DNA of 11,725 nucleotides. It comes from Euperipatoides rowelli (Eukaryota; Onychophora; Udeonychophora; Euonychophora; Peripatopsidae). Position numbers and translations under genes: made by a program. Where the stretch lies: assembly GCA_003024985.2 (NCBI GenBank), contig PXIH01S0002314.1; one strand, given 5' to 3'. This document shows, in pieces, positions 1 to 8,530 of this stretch. Positions within the stretch are counted from its first letter, which is position 1. The number at the start of each line of letters is the position of its first letter. The notes beneath the pieces were generated by a model that worked only from the letters and a program-made list of their open reading frames with translations, made no database searches and was not told the DNA's origin.

Positions 1-1036
1 CTCTATTTACAGCATAAATCAATTACCACATAAACAAATATAGTGACAGTTTCGTTATTAAAATAATCTATGACTCCCAAAAAAATTGAAAACTTTTTTT
101 TTTCATATCTTAACGGAGGACAGGAGGAATATTCTTAATTTTATCTTTAAATATAATTTTTTTTTATGCATTTAAATTTTTTTTTTTCCAGTGGAATTTT
201 TTTTAGTAATTGTCTTTGAAAATCAATAATAAAAAAAAAATTAAAAAAATCCATGACATTTGACCTTTAAGTTGATCATAATAACAAACGTCCTTACCCT
301 GATATCCTGGGTAAAATAAAGTCCAAGTTTGAACACAAGTAAAAAGTTGCTTTTACTCTGGCAAAAATTTTATTCTGGAAGTGGGAGAAAACTTTAATCC
401 TGTGCGAATCAGGCTTATGTAAGAATTACCCCCATCCCCTAAAAAAAAAAAAAAAAAGGAAAACGAATAATTTATTATTTATGATCCATCTTACTCTAAA
501 TTTGATTAGAATCAGCTGTAATTTTATAAATATACAGTATTATTTCCCTTATCTGTTTTGAGAAGGATCAAATTAATGGATTTCCATTGGAAATGAGGAT
601 TGATAAATAATTGACTATCTATGACATATACAATATTGTCATTCTAAAAATGTCAGATTTCCTTGCTAGTCATGTGACAGGATGAAGAAATTCACTTTAC
701 ACCACCATTTTGTTCAATTTAATGGTTTTATCTGTTGACTGTAAATCATATTGATTGCTCACCACTAAGTTCTTACCTTGCAACATGTGAATGAGTAAAA
801 CTTTGATTAAACTCAAACAATGTTTTATTAAAAACACATTACAGAAAAAAAGATTTACTGAGCATATTTAGTTACATAGCACTTCATATTTTGTCAAAGA
901 TAGTTATAGCCTACTAATGTCGGGAAGAATGTTATTGTGCACAACGGCTGAATAATAAGTTTTTCAAAAATGAAATAGTGTCAAATTAAAATTAATTTGA
1001 GTCATTTAAAAATAAATACAATGTTAGAAGATTTAA
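1..1036. other. AT-rich non-coding stretch
   Basis: No open frame of useful length, RNA gene or clear repeat is visible. The stretch contains many A and T homopolymer runs (for example around 91-102, 163-188, 230-247 and 440-457). A minus-strand splice-donor-like GCAAG/GTAAGAAC occurs near 770-784, but no open frame with an acceptor could be joined to it. This looks like intergenic or intronic sequence. Confidence 0.8.
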
Positions 1037-1643
1037 GGCATGTTCGTCATTAGATTTTTTTCATTGCATTTCATTTATTTGGTTTGTACCTGGTCACGTG
1101 AACATTTAATTTTATAGACAAACAATCAAGGTTAGCCCTTCTGAGTAGCAAAGTACTCCATCATAATAAAATAGTTTAGTATACTTTTATGCAACAATAA
1201 TATTCCGATGCAATTGAAGATGAAATTCTAACATATTACTAAAATGAAAAAAAAAAAAATGTTTGTATTGGAGACTATTTTACAAAGACTAGCATTTTAA
1301 AATTATTGCATTAATCCTTTCAGGTAAAGACTTGTGCAGCATTACTGGGGATATTTAAAATCAATGTATTTCCCCCAAAAAAATTAATTTTAAATTCATG
1401 ATTAGGATTGCAGATGGTTAAATGAAAAATTATTGCTACCCCATCATCCAAGATATTGTAATCACTCAGTTTTTATATAACAATTTCAATCCTTTTAATA
1501 AATCCAAGTTGAAGCAATGATAAATTTTTTTTGTTCGCCATTATGAAAACCAAACTTCACGAAGTTACTCACTTCTTGAGCAAGGTTAGAAAGTTTGAAA
1601 TGAAACGAACAAAATGAACTAGATTTTTTAATGACGAACGGCC
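1037..1643. mobile_element. candidate short DNA transposon (MITE-like), superfamily unknown
   Basis: The ends are imperfect inverted repeats. The left end reads GGCATGTTCGTCATTAG and the reverse complement of the right end reads GGCCGTTCGTCATTAAA, sharing an exact 11-bp core GTTCGTCATTA (1042-1052 and, inverted, 1629-1639). Further in, both ends carry a looser CATTTCATTT-like stretch. TTAA is present at 1033-1036 and at 1647-1650, which would suit a TTAA target duplication only if 3 extra bases are allowed at the right, so the exact borders are uncertain. Two more copies of the core lie at 1533-1543 (GTTCGCCATTA) and 1662-1672 (inverted, ATTCGTCATTA). No transposase is visible inside. It could instead be a local cluster of repeats with no transposition history. 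Confidence 0.3.
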
Positions 1644-1954
1644 AAGTTAATTTCATGCGCTTAATGACGAATGAAAAAGTATCAAAAAGTTTAAATAATT
1701 CAAAAAGTTAGCTATTGACAAACACACCTTTATTATTTAGAAATTCTAGTTATTTTGTTATAAAATTGTTGAAATTTTGATTTCAGAATGTCCACCTTGA
1801 ATTGTGATATAATTTGCATAATAGTTACCTACTGTAGGTTCTTTTCTAAAACTGTCCAAAAGGTTAAAGTTCATTTATGCTTCTATGCAATATTTGTCCA
1901 TTGCGTAAAAATGGATAACTTTCTGCAAGATCTTTCACACCGCTGCAGTCAGAC
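1644..1954. other. AT-rich non-coding stretch
   Basis: After the last GACGAA motif at 1662-1672 the sequence has no recognised element. A stop-free frame covers 1788-2009 just after a TTTCAG acceptor-like site, but its product resembles no known family and it runs straight through the hairpin at 1955-1993. It is treated as chance. Confidence 0.6.
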
Positions 1955-1993
1955 ATGCTCAGTAGTAGATGATAGCCATCTACTACTGAGCAT
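1955..1993. repeat. perfect 17-bp inverted repeat (hairpin)
   Basis: Arms 1955-1971 (ATGCTCAGTAGTAGATG) and 1977-1993 are exactly complementary, with a 5-base loop ATAGC. Pairing does not continue outside the arms. A short second stem (ATTATT 1992-1997 with AATAAT 2005-2010) abuts it. No terminator role is expected in animal nuclear DNA. The stem is too short for an ordinary microRNA precursor. It may be a foldback end of a decayed element or a sequence made by template switching. Confidence 0.95.
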
Positions 1994-3270
1994 TATTGAA
2001 AAAAAATAATCTAACTTTTACACCTGTCCATTTACTCTCCATCTTGTTAGCCATGAACCAATCATATCTTTTGTTTTATCTGTAAATAGTGTAGACACAC
2101 TGTTATTTTTCTCCCAATTGATTTAATGGGAAAACAGCATATTTGAAAATTAATTTTCATAAAGCAGTAAAAATAAAATATTTTACATAATATTAGACGT
2201 TTATTGGATTTCATTTTGATGCTTCAAACTAAAAACCATACCAACTGTTGGAAATAAGATGAAGAATATAATTGGCTATTGTATAGAGAAATTTCATTGA
2301 TTATGGACTCAACACTGCAGAAAACTATCAACAAATTTACACATGGATTTGTATGTCATAAACCGTAATATATTATGGGATAGTTCTTGTATATTTGTGT
2401 AAGGATATTTGTATTTCATAATTGTTCAAGGATGCAAATGCTGCTAAGATGATGAGTAACCTACTCCCAAAGGGAACTATTATTACTACTACTGACACTC
2501 ATAAGATAGTGACTATGTTCATGAGTGTGTGTGTGCATGCACTTAAAGATCAAACTTTTCCGGATAAGATTAGGTTACATGCCCATTCTGATCCTGAACT
2601 TCATGCTGGCTGTACCTGTTGCTTCCTGGGTATATCGAGCATGCAACATATGTTACACCACTAGTGGGGTATCATGAAATCAATTTAATTTTTTTAAAAA
2701 CACTACTAATATTGATAGCCTAATAAATCAACTTTCAGTGTTGGAATTATTAAAATCAGTTTAAATACTAGCTGCTTCATTAATGATCGGTTAATCAAAC
2801 CAATTAAGTAACCTGTAGGTTTCCTTGACATAATTAGCATATGATAATCAGTGGAAATACTAGCTTCTTACAATATTTATTTTTATATGTAGGTCATAAT
2901 TAAAAAAGTTTTTTTTAGCAGTGATGTAATTGACAGTTGAAAGAAAAACACAGGTTAAACTTGATGAAAGCTATATATAGTGCAAGCTGAAGAAAAAATA
3001 AACCACCCTTATTAAAGTAAAAAGGAAACTAATGAACTAAATTAACCGAGTAGTATAACTTCAAAGGCACTGTTTGACATAAAAAAAGTATTAATATATA
3101 GTAGTAAAAAATGGTATCAACTAATTAGTATTTCCAAATTTAAGTGAAAATAATTAAATTTTTTCAAGTTGAAACTAAAAAAAAATTAATTTAATTTAAA
3201 GTTCTTTTTAATTATTTTGTGAAATATTTTTTATGCCGTACCCTTTTGTTAAAGTTAATATTTTTTGCAG
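1994..3270. other. AT-rich non-coding stretch with one more complex block
   Basis: Most of the stretch is featureless AT-rich DNA. The block at about 2422-2664 is richer in G and C and stop-free for 80 codons on the plus strand, but it lacks an ATG at its start, matches no family I recognise and is within chance length. It contains an 8-bp inverted pair (2495-2502 with 2521-2528), a short GT run and the 10-bp palindrome GTGCATGCAC at 2533-2542. It could be a decayed exon or a transposon fragment, but nothing decides this. Confidence 0.6.
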
Positions 3271-3381
3271 GCTTATAACGCTGGAGCGAATAGAGTTGTA
3301 GATCTAAAGTTTTACATTAACATTTGTACAGAGAGAATACAGTATGTACACATAGTAAAATTTCAATATGTGGGCAAGGTC
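3271..3381 (+). other. possible exon: acceptor-like site then a 36-codon open frame
   Basis: TATTTTTTGCAG ends at 3270 and is a fair splice acceptor with a short pyrimidine run. The frame starting directly at 3271 is open for 36 codons and ends in TAG at 3379-3381. The predicted peptide begins AYNAGANRVVDLKF and ends QYVGKV. It has no ATG at its start and matches no family I recognise. A run this long has roughly a 5% chance per position at this base composition, so acceptor plus open frame is suggestive only. It would make sense only as a terminal exon of a plus-strand gene. Confidence 0.12.
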
Positions 3382-3508
3382 TAGCAAATGTACAGGAGTT
3401 GTATTCTATTTCACTAGACCAGTTCAATGTATTTTTCTTTTTTACATTTGTTCTTCCAATTAAAGATGTACAAAAAAATATTTTACTAGTAGGGCTTGAG
3501 TGAAATAG
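3378..3508. repeat. overlapping inverted repeats
   Basis: GGTCTAG at 3378-3384 pairs with CTAGACC at 3414-3420 (29-base loop). CTATTTCACT at 3406-3415 pairs with AGTGAAATAG at 3499-3508. The two foldbacks share bases and so exclude each other. Variants of ACATTTGT and TGTACA recur around them (3320-3330, 3385-3395, 3444-3451, 3467-3472). This could be a scrambled MITE remnant, but no target duplication was found. Confidence 0.5.
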
Positions 3509-3509
3509 T

Positions 3510-4196
3510 CAAAAATTAAAAAAAAAATAGTATTTTAAGATGAAAAAGTACAAAATAAATTAGTTGAGAAATGTTTCATTAACACACTTTTATCTGCTAC
3601 AATGAAGCCAACTCTGTTCTTATTAATGGTCATCTAAATAGCCATCCTAGGCGGACTAAATCCAACTTTACGAGTTCTACTATAAGAAATACTTGCTTCA
3701 TCGTAAAGAAATGAAAGAATGCAGATACACAAGGTAAAATTGAGAAGCAACACAATTTATTTGATGTATTTTAACCATAACAACTTTGCTAAATAATAAA
3801 ATAATAAGGAACAAAGCTTACCCCAACAGGCTTGAATATATACTGTATATAGAGAATGCAGGTTGCCCTTTATCCATAAATTGTTCAACATACCAGTATG
3901 CTAAACAAAGTGACATCAGTAACAGAAGAAAGTTAGAGGCTATCAGGAAAGACCTTAAATGGACAATGGCTAACCACGATGACACCCTTAAGCTTGATGC
4001 TAGCTATTTTTATTACTTTGAGCACTAGTGCCAACCCATGTGAAGGAATTAATAAAATAAACAAATATGGTCACTTCCAGATGCTTACAATACTAAACAA
4101 TAATAAATACCTGATCAAAACATAAAATATTTACATTCAAACTAAATTCGTTATACTACACAAAAGTAGAAATATATTTTTCTCCATGCTGACTGC
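3510..4196. other. non-coding stretch with an unassigned stop-free frame
   Basis: The block at about 3815-4030 is less AT-rich than its surroundings, and the plus-strand frame covering 3786-4028 is stop-free for 80 codons. It begins with TTG rather than ATG. Its only internal methionine is near residue 62, and the product (containing RKLEAIRKDLKWTMANHDD) is not a family I recognise. A possible acceptor CCCCAACAG precedes 3830. It could be a decayed or unrecognised exon, but chance explains it equally well. Confidence 0.4.
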
Positions 4197-4287
4197 ATCT
4201 GATTTTTTGTTCAAAATAAAAGTTGTGCACAAATTTTATTTTGTTGGTCATATGAAATTTTCATCACTTTTTATTTTGACATCAGAT
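4197..4287. repeat. nested palindrome and foldback
   Basis: The core 4212-4243 is a 32-bp palindrome with a single mismatched pair (CAAAATAAAA, then TTGTGCACAA in the centre, then TTTTATTTTG). A second inverted copy TTTTATTTTGA lies at 4269-4279 and can pair with TCAAAATAAAA at 4211-4221 instead. Outer arms ATCTGAT (4197-4203) and ATCAGAT (4281-4287) close the larger foldback. The sequence can therefore adopt two mutually exclusive hairpins. It is likely a foldback remnant of a transposon. No function is claimed. Confidence 0.8.
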
Positions 4288-4289
4288 CC

Positions 4290-4311
4290 ATGTTTTTTTT
4301 AAAAAAAACAT
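4290..4311. repeat. 22-bp palindrome of T8/A8
   Basis: ATG, then eight T, eight A and CAT form a perfect palindrome (one G and one C lie inside the outer arms). Low-complexity palindromes of this kind can arise by chance or slippage, but this one directly follows the nested foldback at 4197-4287. Confidence 0.9.
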
Positions 4312-4386
4312 ATTTCAATTTTTAAATGTAGATTAAAGAGTGTTACTGAAATTTTCTTTTGCCTAATTACAGTACCGTATATGATG

Positions 4387-4394
4387 ACATAGTG
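4387..4394. repeat. left target-site duplication of the hAT-type element
   Basis: ACATAGTG immediately precedes the element. It matches ACATAGTT on the right at 7 of 8 bases. Eight bases is the duplication length characteristic of hAT transposons. Confidence 0.85.
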
Positions 4395-4828
4395 TAGGGG
4401 TTCCCAAACTTTTTGAACCCTAGGACACATTCTAAAATACCGGTAGGGTGGTGGGTACCATCTATGTTTTCCGTAATGATGAAAATATATACGCAGATGT
4501 CAAAAACGTAGTAGAACCTGGATTGTATCGCCTGTATTAAGACAATTCCCTAACTATCCCCCACCACTACTCAATTCGGCCATCTGTGTGCATTGCACTC
4601 AAATTCGTCCAGGTTAACTTCACACAAAAGGTGGAATTAAAGAGGTCAATTTATAAGAAAATAACTGCCTAAAATTGGTTGCCTAACCACTCACAATCTA
4701 AATCAATGGGATCCGGGCGCTGTGAGGTTAACGCGGACAAACTTTCATTTCGTGGTCGAACAGCGTGAGCACACACGAATTGGTTGACGGGTGCCATAGT
4801 GCCCATGGGCACAGGGTGGGAACTCCTG
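4395..4828. mobile_element. non-autonomous hAT-type DNA transposon, 434 bp
   Basis: The left end reads TAGGGGTTCCCAAACTTTTT and the reverse complement of the right end reads CAGGAGTTCCCACCCTGTGC. These are variants of the CAGGGGTTCYCAAAC tip common to one group of hAT elements, the first base having probably changed from C to T. The element is flanked by near-identical 8-bp repeats (4387-4394 and 4829-4836). It is much richer in GC than its flanks and holds 16 CpG dinucleotides, unlike the nearly CpG-free DNA around it. A perfect 14-bp palindrome GTGCCCATGGGCAC lies at 4799-4812, close to the right end. No transposase coding is visible, so it would have been moved by an autonomous relative elsewhere. 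The assignment rests on tips plus target duplication. The exact family cannot be named. Confidence 0.88.
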
Positions 4829-4836
4829 ACATAGTT
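4829..4836. repeat. right target-site duplication of the hAT-type element
   Basis: ACATAGTT directly follows the terminal CTCCTG. It differs from the left copy only in its last base. Confidence 0.85.
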
Positions 4837-4909
4837 TATATGTTTGAATTAATTCAGATGCCTTCATACACCAGACACAATGCCTATGGGTACATTTAAA
4901 AAAAACTCC

Positions 4910-5063
4910 GAGCTCTCAGAGTTCATCCAGAGAAGTTGGATTTTAAACAAATCTGAGCATGTTCTGTTGTAGATTCTAATAAAATCTGAGAACTATCAGA
5001 GTGAGCTCTGACTTCTTCAATTAAAAGCATCAGATTGCAGATTAGTTCCCACAATGCATCAGA
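4910..5063. mobile_element. candidate decayed DNA-transposon end with TCAGA/TCTGA repeats
   Basis: TCAGA or TCTGA occurs seven times in 148 bp (starting 4916, 4952, 4985, 4996, 5007, 5030 and 5059), where about 0.3 would be expected at this composition. GAGCTCTCAGAGTTC at 4910-4924 is imperfectly inverted at 4990-5008, and AAATCTGAG recurs directly (around 4950 and 4983). Just after, TTCCCACAATGCAT (5046-5059) resembles sequence often found in vertebrate and invertebrate MITEs. Iterated subterminal motifs of this kind are typical of PIF/Harbinger-like elements. A possible left tip GGGTACATTTAAA at 4888-4900 has no proven partner, and no target duplication was found. Confidence 0.3.
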
Positions 5064-5388
5064 ACACAATCAAAATTCAAAATGGAGGAAAATAAACTTC
5101 ATTGATATTTATATGTGTCAAATATCACTTAACTGACTAACCTTTGTCTATCCACCACTTCATGTGCATATTTTCCTATTTTGACTGTATAAGATCTTTT
5201 ATGACGATAGTGACTATTTTTAAATGCAGAAAAAAATCAGGTGTTTCCAGTCAATGAGATCACATTTTTTTCCTCCTTTTGTCTCCATCTTTTATTACTC
5301 TGTTAGCGGATTTTAATAATCTCCGACTTTGTCTCGATTTGTTTATATTCTGCAACATGTACAGTTACTATGAGCATGAGCTTGGTTT

Positions 5389-5409
5389 AAAAAAAAAAAA
5401 AAAAAAAAA
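5389..5409. repeat. poly-A tract of 21 bases
   Basis: An uninterrupted run of 21 A follows TGAGCTTGGTTT-like sequence. Such a tract could be the tail of a retroposed copy, but no flanking direct repeat and no SINE, LINE or mRNA body was recognised upstream, so it is recorded only as a homopolymer. Confidence 0.9.
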
Positions 5410-7703
5410 CCCTTGTGCTTAATTGTTATTTGCACCTGGTTGTCACTTTGGAAACATTTCACCAGTTGATTTTTAATCATTGCTGAATTACAAGGCATAT
5501 TAAATATGAATAAATTTGCATATGGTTGACTTTATTATACTTTATAAAAATAAGATATAATATGGATTTAGGAAATAAAGAAAATGTTTGGACCCCGTCA
5601 TAGTTTGATGTTTAGGGATTAACAGCCATTATTATCATGTTTTGAACAGTCAGCTTAATACAAACAAAATCTGCATTGAAAACTTATTACAACAATAAAC
5701 GATATCACAATTATGAAGTTAGAATTTTTGTTTTTATCAATCCTTTCAACAAAAGCAAACAACAAAATTTTTCCTTTGACTTTGTTAAATCTAAAAATAA
5801 GTTAAAGTAGACTAATTTTATCTCAAAATATTGTATTTTGACAGGCCCAGGTCACCAGTATATCTGTTAAAAAGAGTATTTTGGCTAAGCTACCAAAAAT
5901 GAAAATCACTAAAATATCCCAATAAAATAATATTCCATCAAATATGCCTTTTTTGTTTCTTCTTTCAATTCATTGTCTCTCTAAATAGAAATAGTACTTA
6001 TATTTCAGCTTTTACTTTAATTTCTGTAAGTTATTTTATCAAAGTCTGGAGCTCTCAATCTTGAAGTGAGCGTTCCAGGAATATTCACCCTATTCATATA
6101 TCTTTGCATGATTCATAAACAAGCATTTGCTGTATATTTTGCTGATTCATCTGGAGTATAAGACAGAAATGACTGTCAGATTAATTCTTGTTTTTAAAAT
6201 CAGTTCTTCTTGTAGCATCATTTTAAAAAATGCAATTCTTTTAAGAAAAATGTCACAAATTGTTAAACAATGATAAAATGATTATTGCAAATTCTTGTAA
6301 TAGTTTCTTTTTTCTTGAGTTTCTTGTTTTACTATCTTCTAATTATCTTTTCATTTTCACACTCAAAAATAAATCATTGTTAAAATTATGGTGACAGCTA
6401 TATACTCAATATTTATTGTTGAGGTATGTGAATTTCTGATTAATTGAAAGGAATTGAGGTTTTTTTTAAATCAAGTCATTTGTTGTAGTTTTGATTTACT
6501 GTGATATTGAAATAAGATTGAGTTGACTGTTTTGCACATCTTAGACGGATTTCTTACCTGATTGAGTTACAAAAAAAAATGTAGTAAGCTTAGAAAATAA
6601 CTACTTGTATGCTTCAGTAATTTATTCAGTTTTAAAACAAACATAATTATATGTTATATATTCTAAGTTGAATGATCTTAGACCAGATTGATTATTTTAA
6701 TCATAGCATAGAATTTATTCACAATTATTAAAGTGTAACTATCATTTTTTTTTTAAATATTGGTGACAATATTATTATTATAATTTCTTTGAATTTGATT
6801 TTTTGTGGACCATTAAAAGCTGGTTCACAGCGATAAGTTTTCGTGAAAGCTATGGGAAATTCACAACTTATGTTTCAAAAAATTACATGCAGCCATCTCC
6901 ATACTAAATCCAATATATACAGTAGGCCCTATATAGTATATACAGATATATATTAAAAAAAAACTGTACCTGTTAAAACAAAATCCATTTTTCTTTATCA
7001 TTTTCTAAAGGTAGCCATTATTTATATTATTTTCAAACTAGAATGAATATCCAAGAAAATATCACATGACCATGCATCTGCAAAATATTGCAGAAAATAT
7101 ATCTTGCAAGCAATTAGTTGTTGCTCAGCAAATTACTACTGAATCCTAGCCTAGATATGAATGCACAGCTATTGCATAGTTAAAAAGGATGTAAAAAATA
7201 TAAAAAAAAAACTCTTTTTTTAATTTGAAACATTAAAATTTCATAATAATGATTATTTTATTTAAATCAATTGAAATTATGTGTATAAGTCAATTATTCC
7301 TGTGTTGACGTATGGTGAAATGTTTCAGAGTGATGTAGTTGATAACTTTTGCACTATTTTTTATTCTAGAACCACACAAATAATGAATACATATTTTTTT
7401 TAATGATGTAGGCTAAAAGTCCTTGATCCTTAAAATGAAGCCCCGTTTAGTCAAATTAAACACAGGATGACAAAGATATGTTTTAAGCGTGGTAATGTTT
7501 CAACAATATTTTTTAAGATTTTTTTTTTACTATCGCTCCTAAAGGATTTTTTTTTTCGCTTTTTTAACTATGGATCTTATTCTCTTTGAAACAATAAAAT
7601 TTAAGCAGTTTACTGGTGTTAATGCTTACTCTATTTTTTTATAAGAATTCCAATAGTGACATTCATTATTTGAACATTCGTACTTTATTTCAAGGATTGT
7701 ATT

Positions 7704-7717
7704 GTAGAGTACTCTAC
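7704..7717. repeat. 14-bp perfect palindrome
   Basis: GTAGAGTACTCTAC is self-complementary. GTAGAGTA occurs again directly at 7726-7733. No element border could be tied to it. Confidence 0.9.
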
Positions 7718-8372
7718 GACAGATGGTAGAGTAGGCTTCACCTCAAGTTTATTTATTTTTTAAACTATGTGGAATACTGCTTGGTATATTGCTTTTGTAA
7801 ATAATAGAGATATTGTTTTTGCTTTTATGCATGCTGATATTTTGTTGATTTATTCAGACATTTCAGCATAATTATTACTTGCCCATAGATTATTGTTACT
7901 ATATTATAAACATCTGCCCAATTATTTTGTTATTTCATTAATTTAATGAGTTAATTCATATACAAATGTTATAAATTGTATTTTTTTTTGTTAAAAATAA
8001 AAACAGCTGTATTTGGGATGTCAGAGTTTTTTTTGTAATTGTTAAGAAAAATTTATAGTATTGTTGCAAAGGATGATCAATTATTATCCATGTATATAAA
8101 GAATTTTAGAGGAGCAATTGCATTGTATTATGTTATGAATTATTAAAATATTATCAGTATTGATAAAAATATTAGCTATTTAAAATAGATTTAAAAAATA
8201 TAGTATTTAAACAAAATATATTTTAAATAATATTGTTGCTAATTAGTAATAACTAATACATTTTTCTCATAAAAAAAAAAAAACTAATTAATTTATTTTT
8301 CTTAATACTGTTTTTTTATATTTTCAGAATTATGCATATCATTTTGATATTTTAATTGTGCATCAAATTTTA

Positions 8373-8376
8373 TTAA
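8373..8376. repeat. left TTAA target site of the piggyBac-type element
   Basis: TTAA directly precedes the left tip CCCTGCATCCCTACC. TTAA duplication is the hallmark of piggyBac insertion. Confidence 0.88.
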
Positions 8377-8402
8377 CCCTGCATCCCTACCCATATAAAA
8401 AG

Positions 8403-8437
8403 TTACACTATTCCTACCTAGGGTACTGGAGGAACCC
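8403..8437. repeat. left copy of the subterminal repeat in the piggyBac-type element
   Basis: TTACACTATTCCTACCTAGG and the bases that follow match 8767-8801 (TTACAGTATTCCTACCCAGG onward) as a direct repeat 364 bp apart. They differ at single bases inside the motif and diverge in the A/G-rich part before ACCC. The shared core also appears inverted at 8954-8973. In piggyBac elements such iterated end motifs are expected to be transposase binding sites, which is inferred here. Confidence 0.85.
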
Positions 8438-8530
8438 AATGGCTTAATTATTAATAATAATACTAACAATAATAGTTTTATTAGATTTTATTAAATATAC
8501 AAGTCAAATGGACAAATCAATTGAATATAA

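Larger units (their letters stand above)
5104..8376. other. long AT-rich non-coding stretch
   Basis: No gene, RNA gene or bounded mobile element could be supported across these 3.3 kb. Simple-sequence runs are common (poly-A at 5389-5409, A and T runs near 7202-7221, 7524-7531, 7547-7555 and 8271-8284). A short GC-richer pocket at about 6817-6860 (GCTGGTTCACAGCG) and another at 6040-6080 are too short to classify. The simplest reading is intron or intergenic DNA. Confidence 0.75.

Noticed and set aside
768-850. Minus-strand exon ending at the donor GCAAG/GTAAGAAC
   Set aside because: No acceptor with a pyrimidine tract was found upstream on that strand, and the frames contain early stops, so the donor-like site is probably chance.
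1955-1993. let-7-like microRNA precursor (AGTAGTAGATGATAG resembles part of let-7)
   Set aside because: The seed region does not match let-7, the stem is only 17 bp and pairing stops at the arm ends, so there is no room for a mature product plus its star strand.
1788-2009. 73-codon plus-strand open frame after a TTTCAG site
   Set aside because: It reads through both arms of the 17-bp hairpin at 1955-1993, giving an artefactual tail. There is no family resemblance, and its length is within chance.
1955-2016. Helitron 3' end (hairpin followed by CTAA)
   Set aside because: The stem is longer than usual, the CTAA is followed by C rather than T, and it lies further from the hairpin than expected. 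No 5' TC end was found.
5340-5415. Retroposed SINE or processed pseudogene ending in the 21-bp poly-A
   Set aside because: No RNA polymerase III A and B boxes, no recognised body and no flanking direct repeat were found.
4888-5420. A 530-bp Harbinger element from GGGTACATTTAAA to the poly-A followed by CCC
   Set aside because: The supposed right tip is essentially a homopolymer plus CCC, and the flanking trinucleotides do not match, so the borders are not supported.
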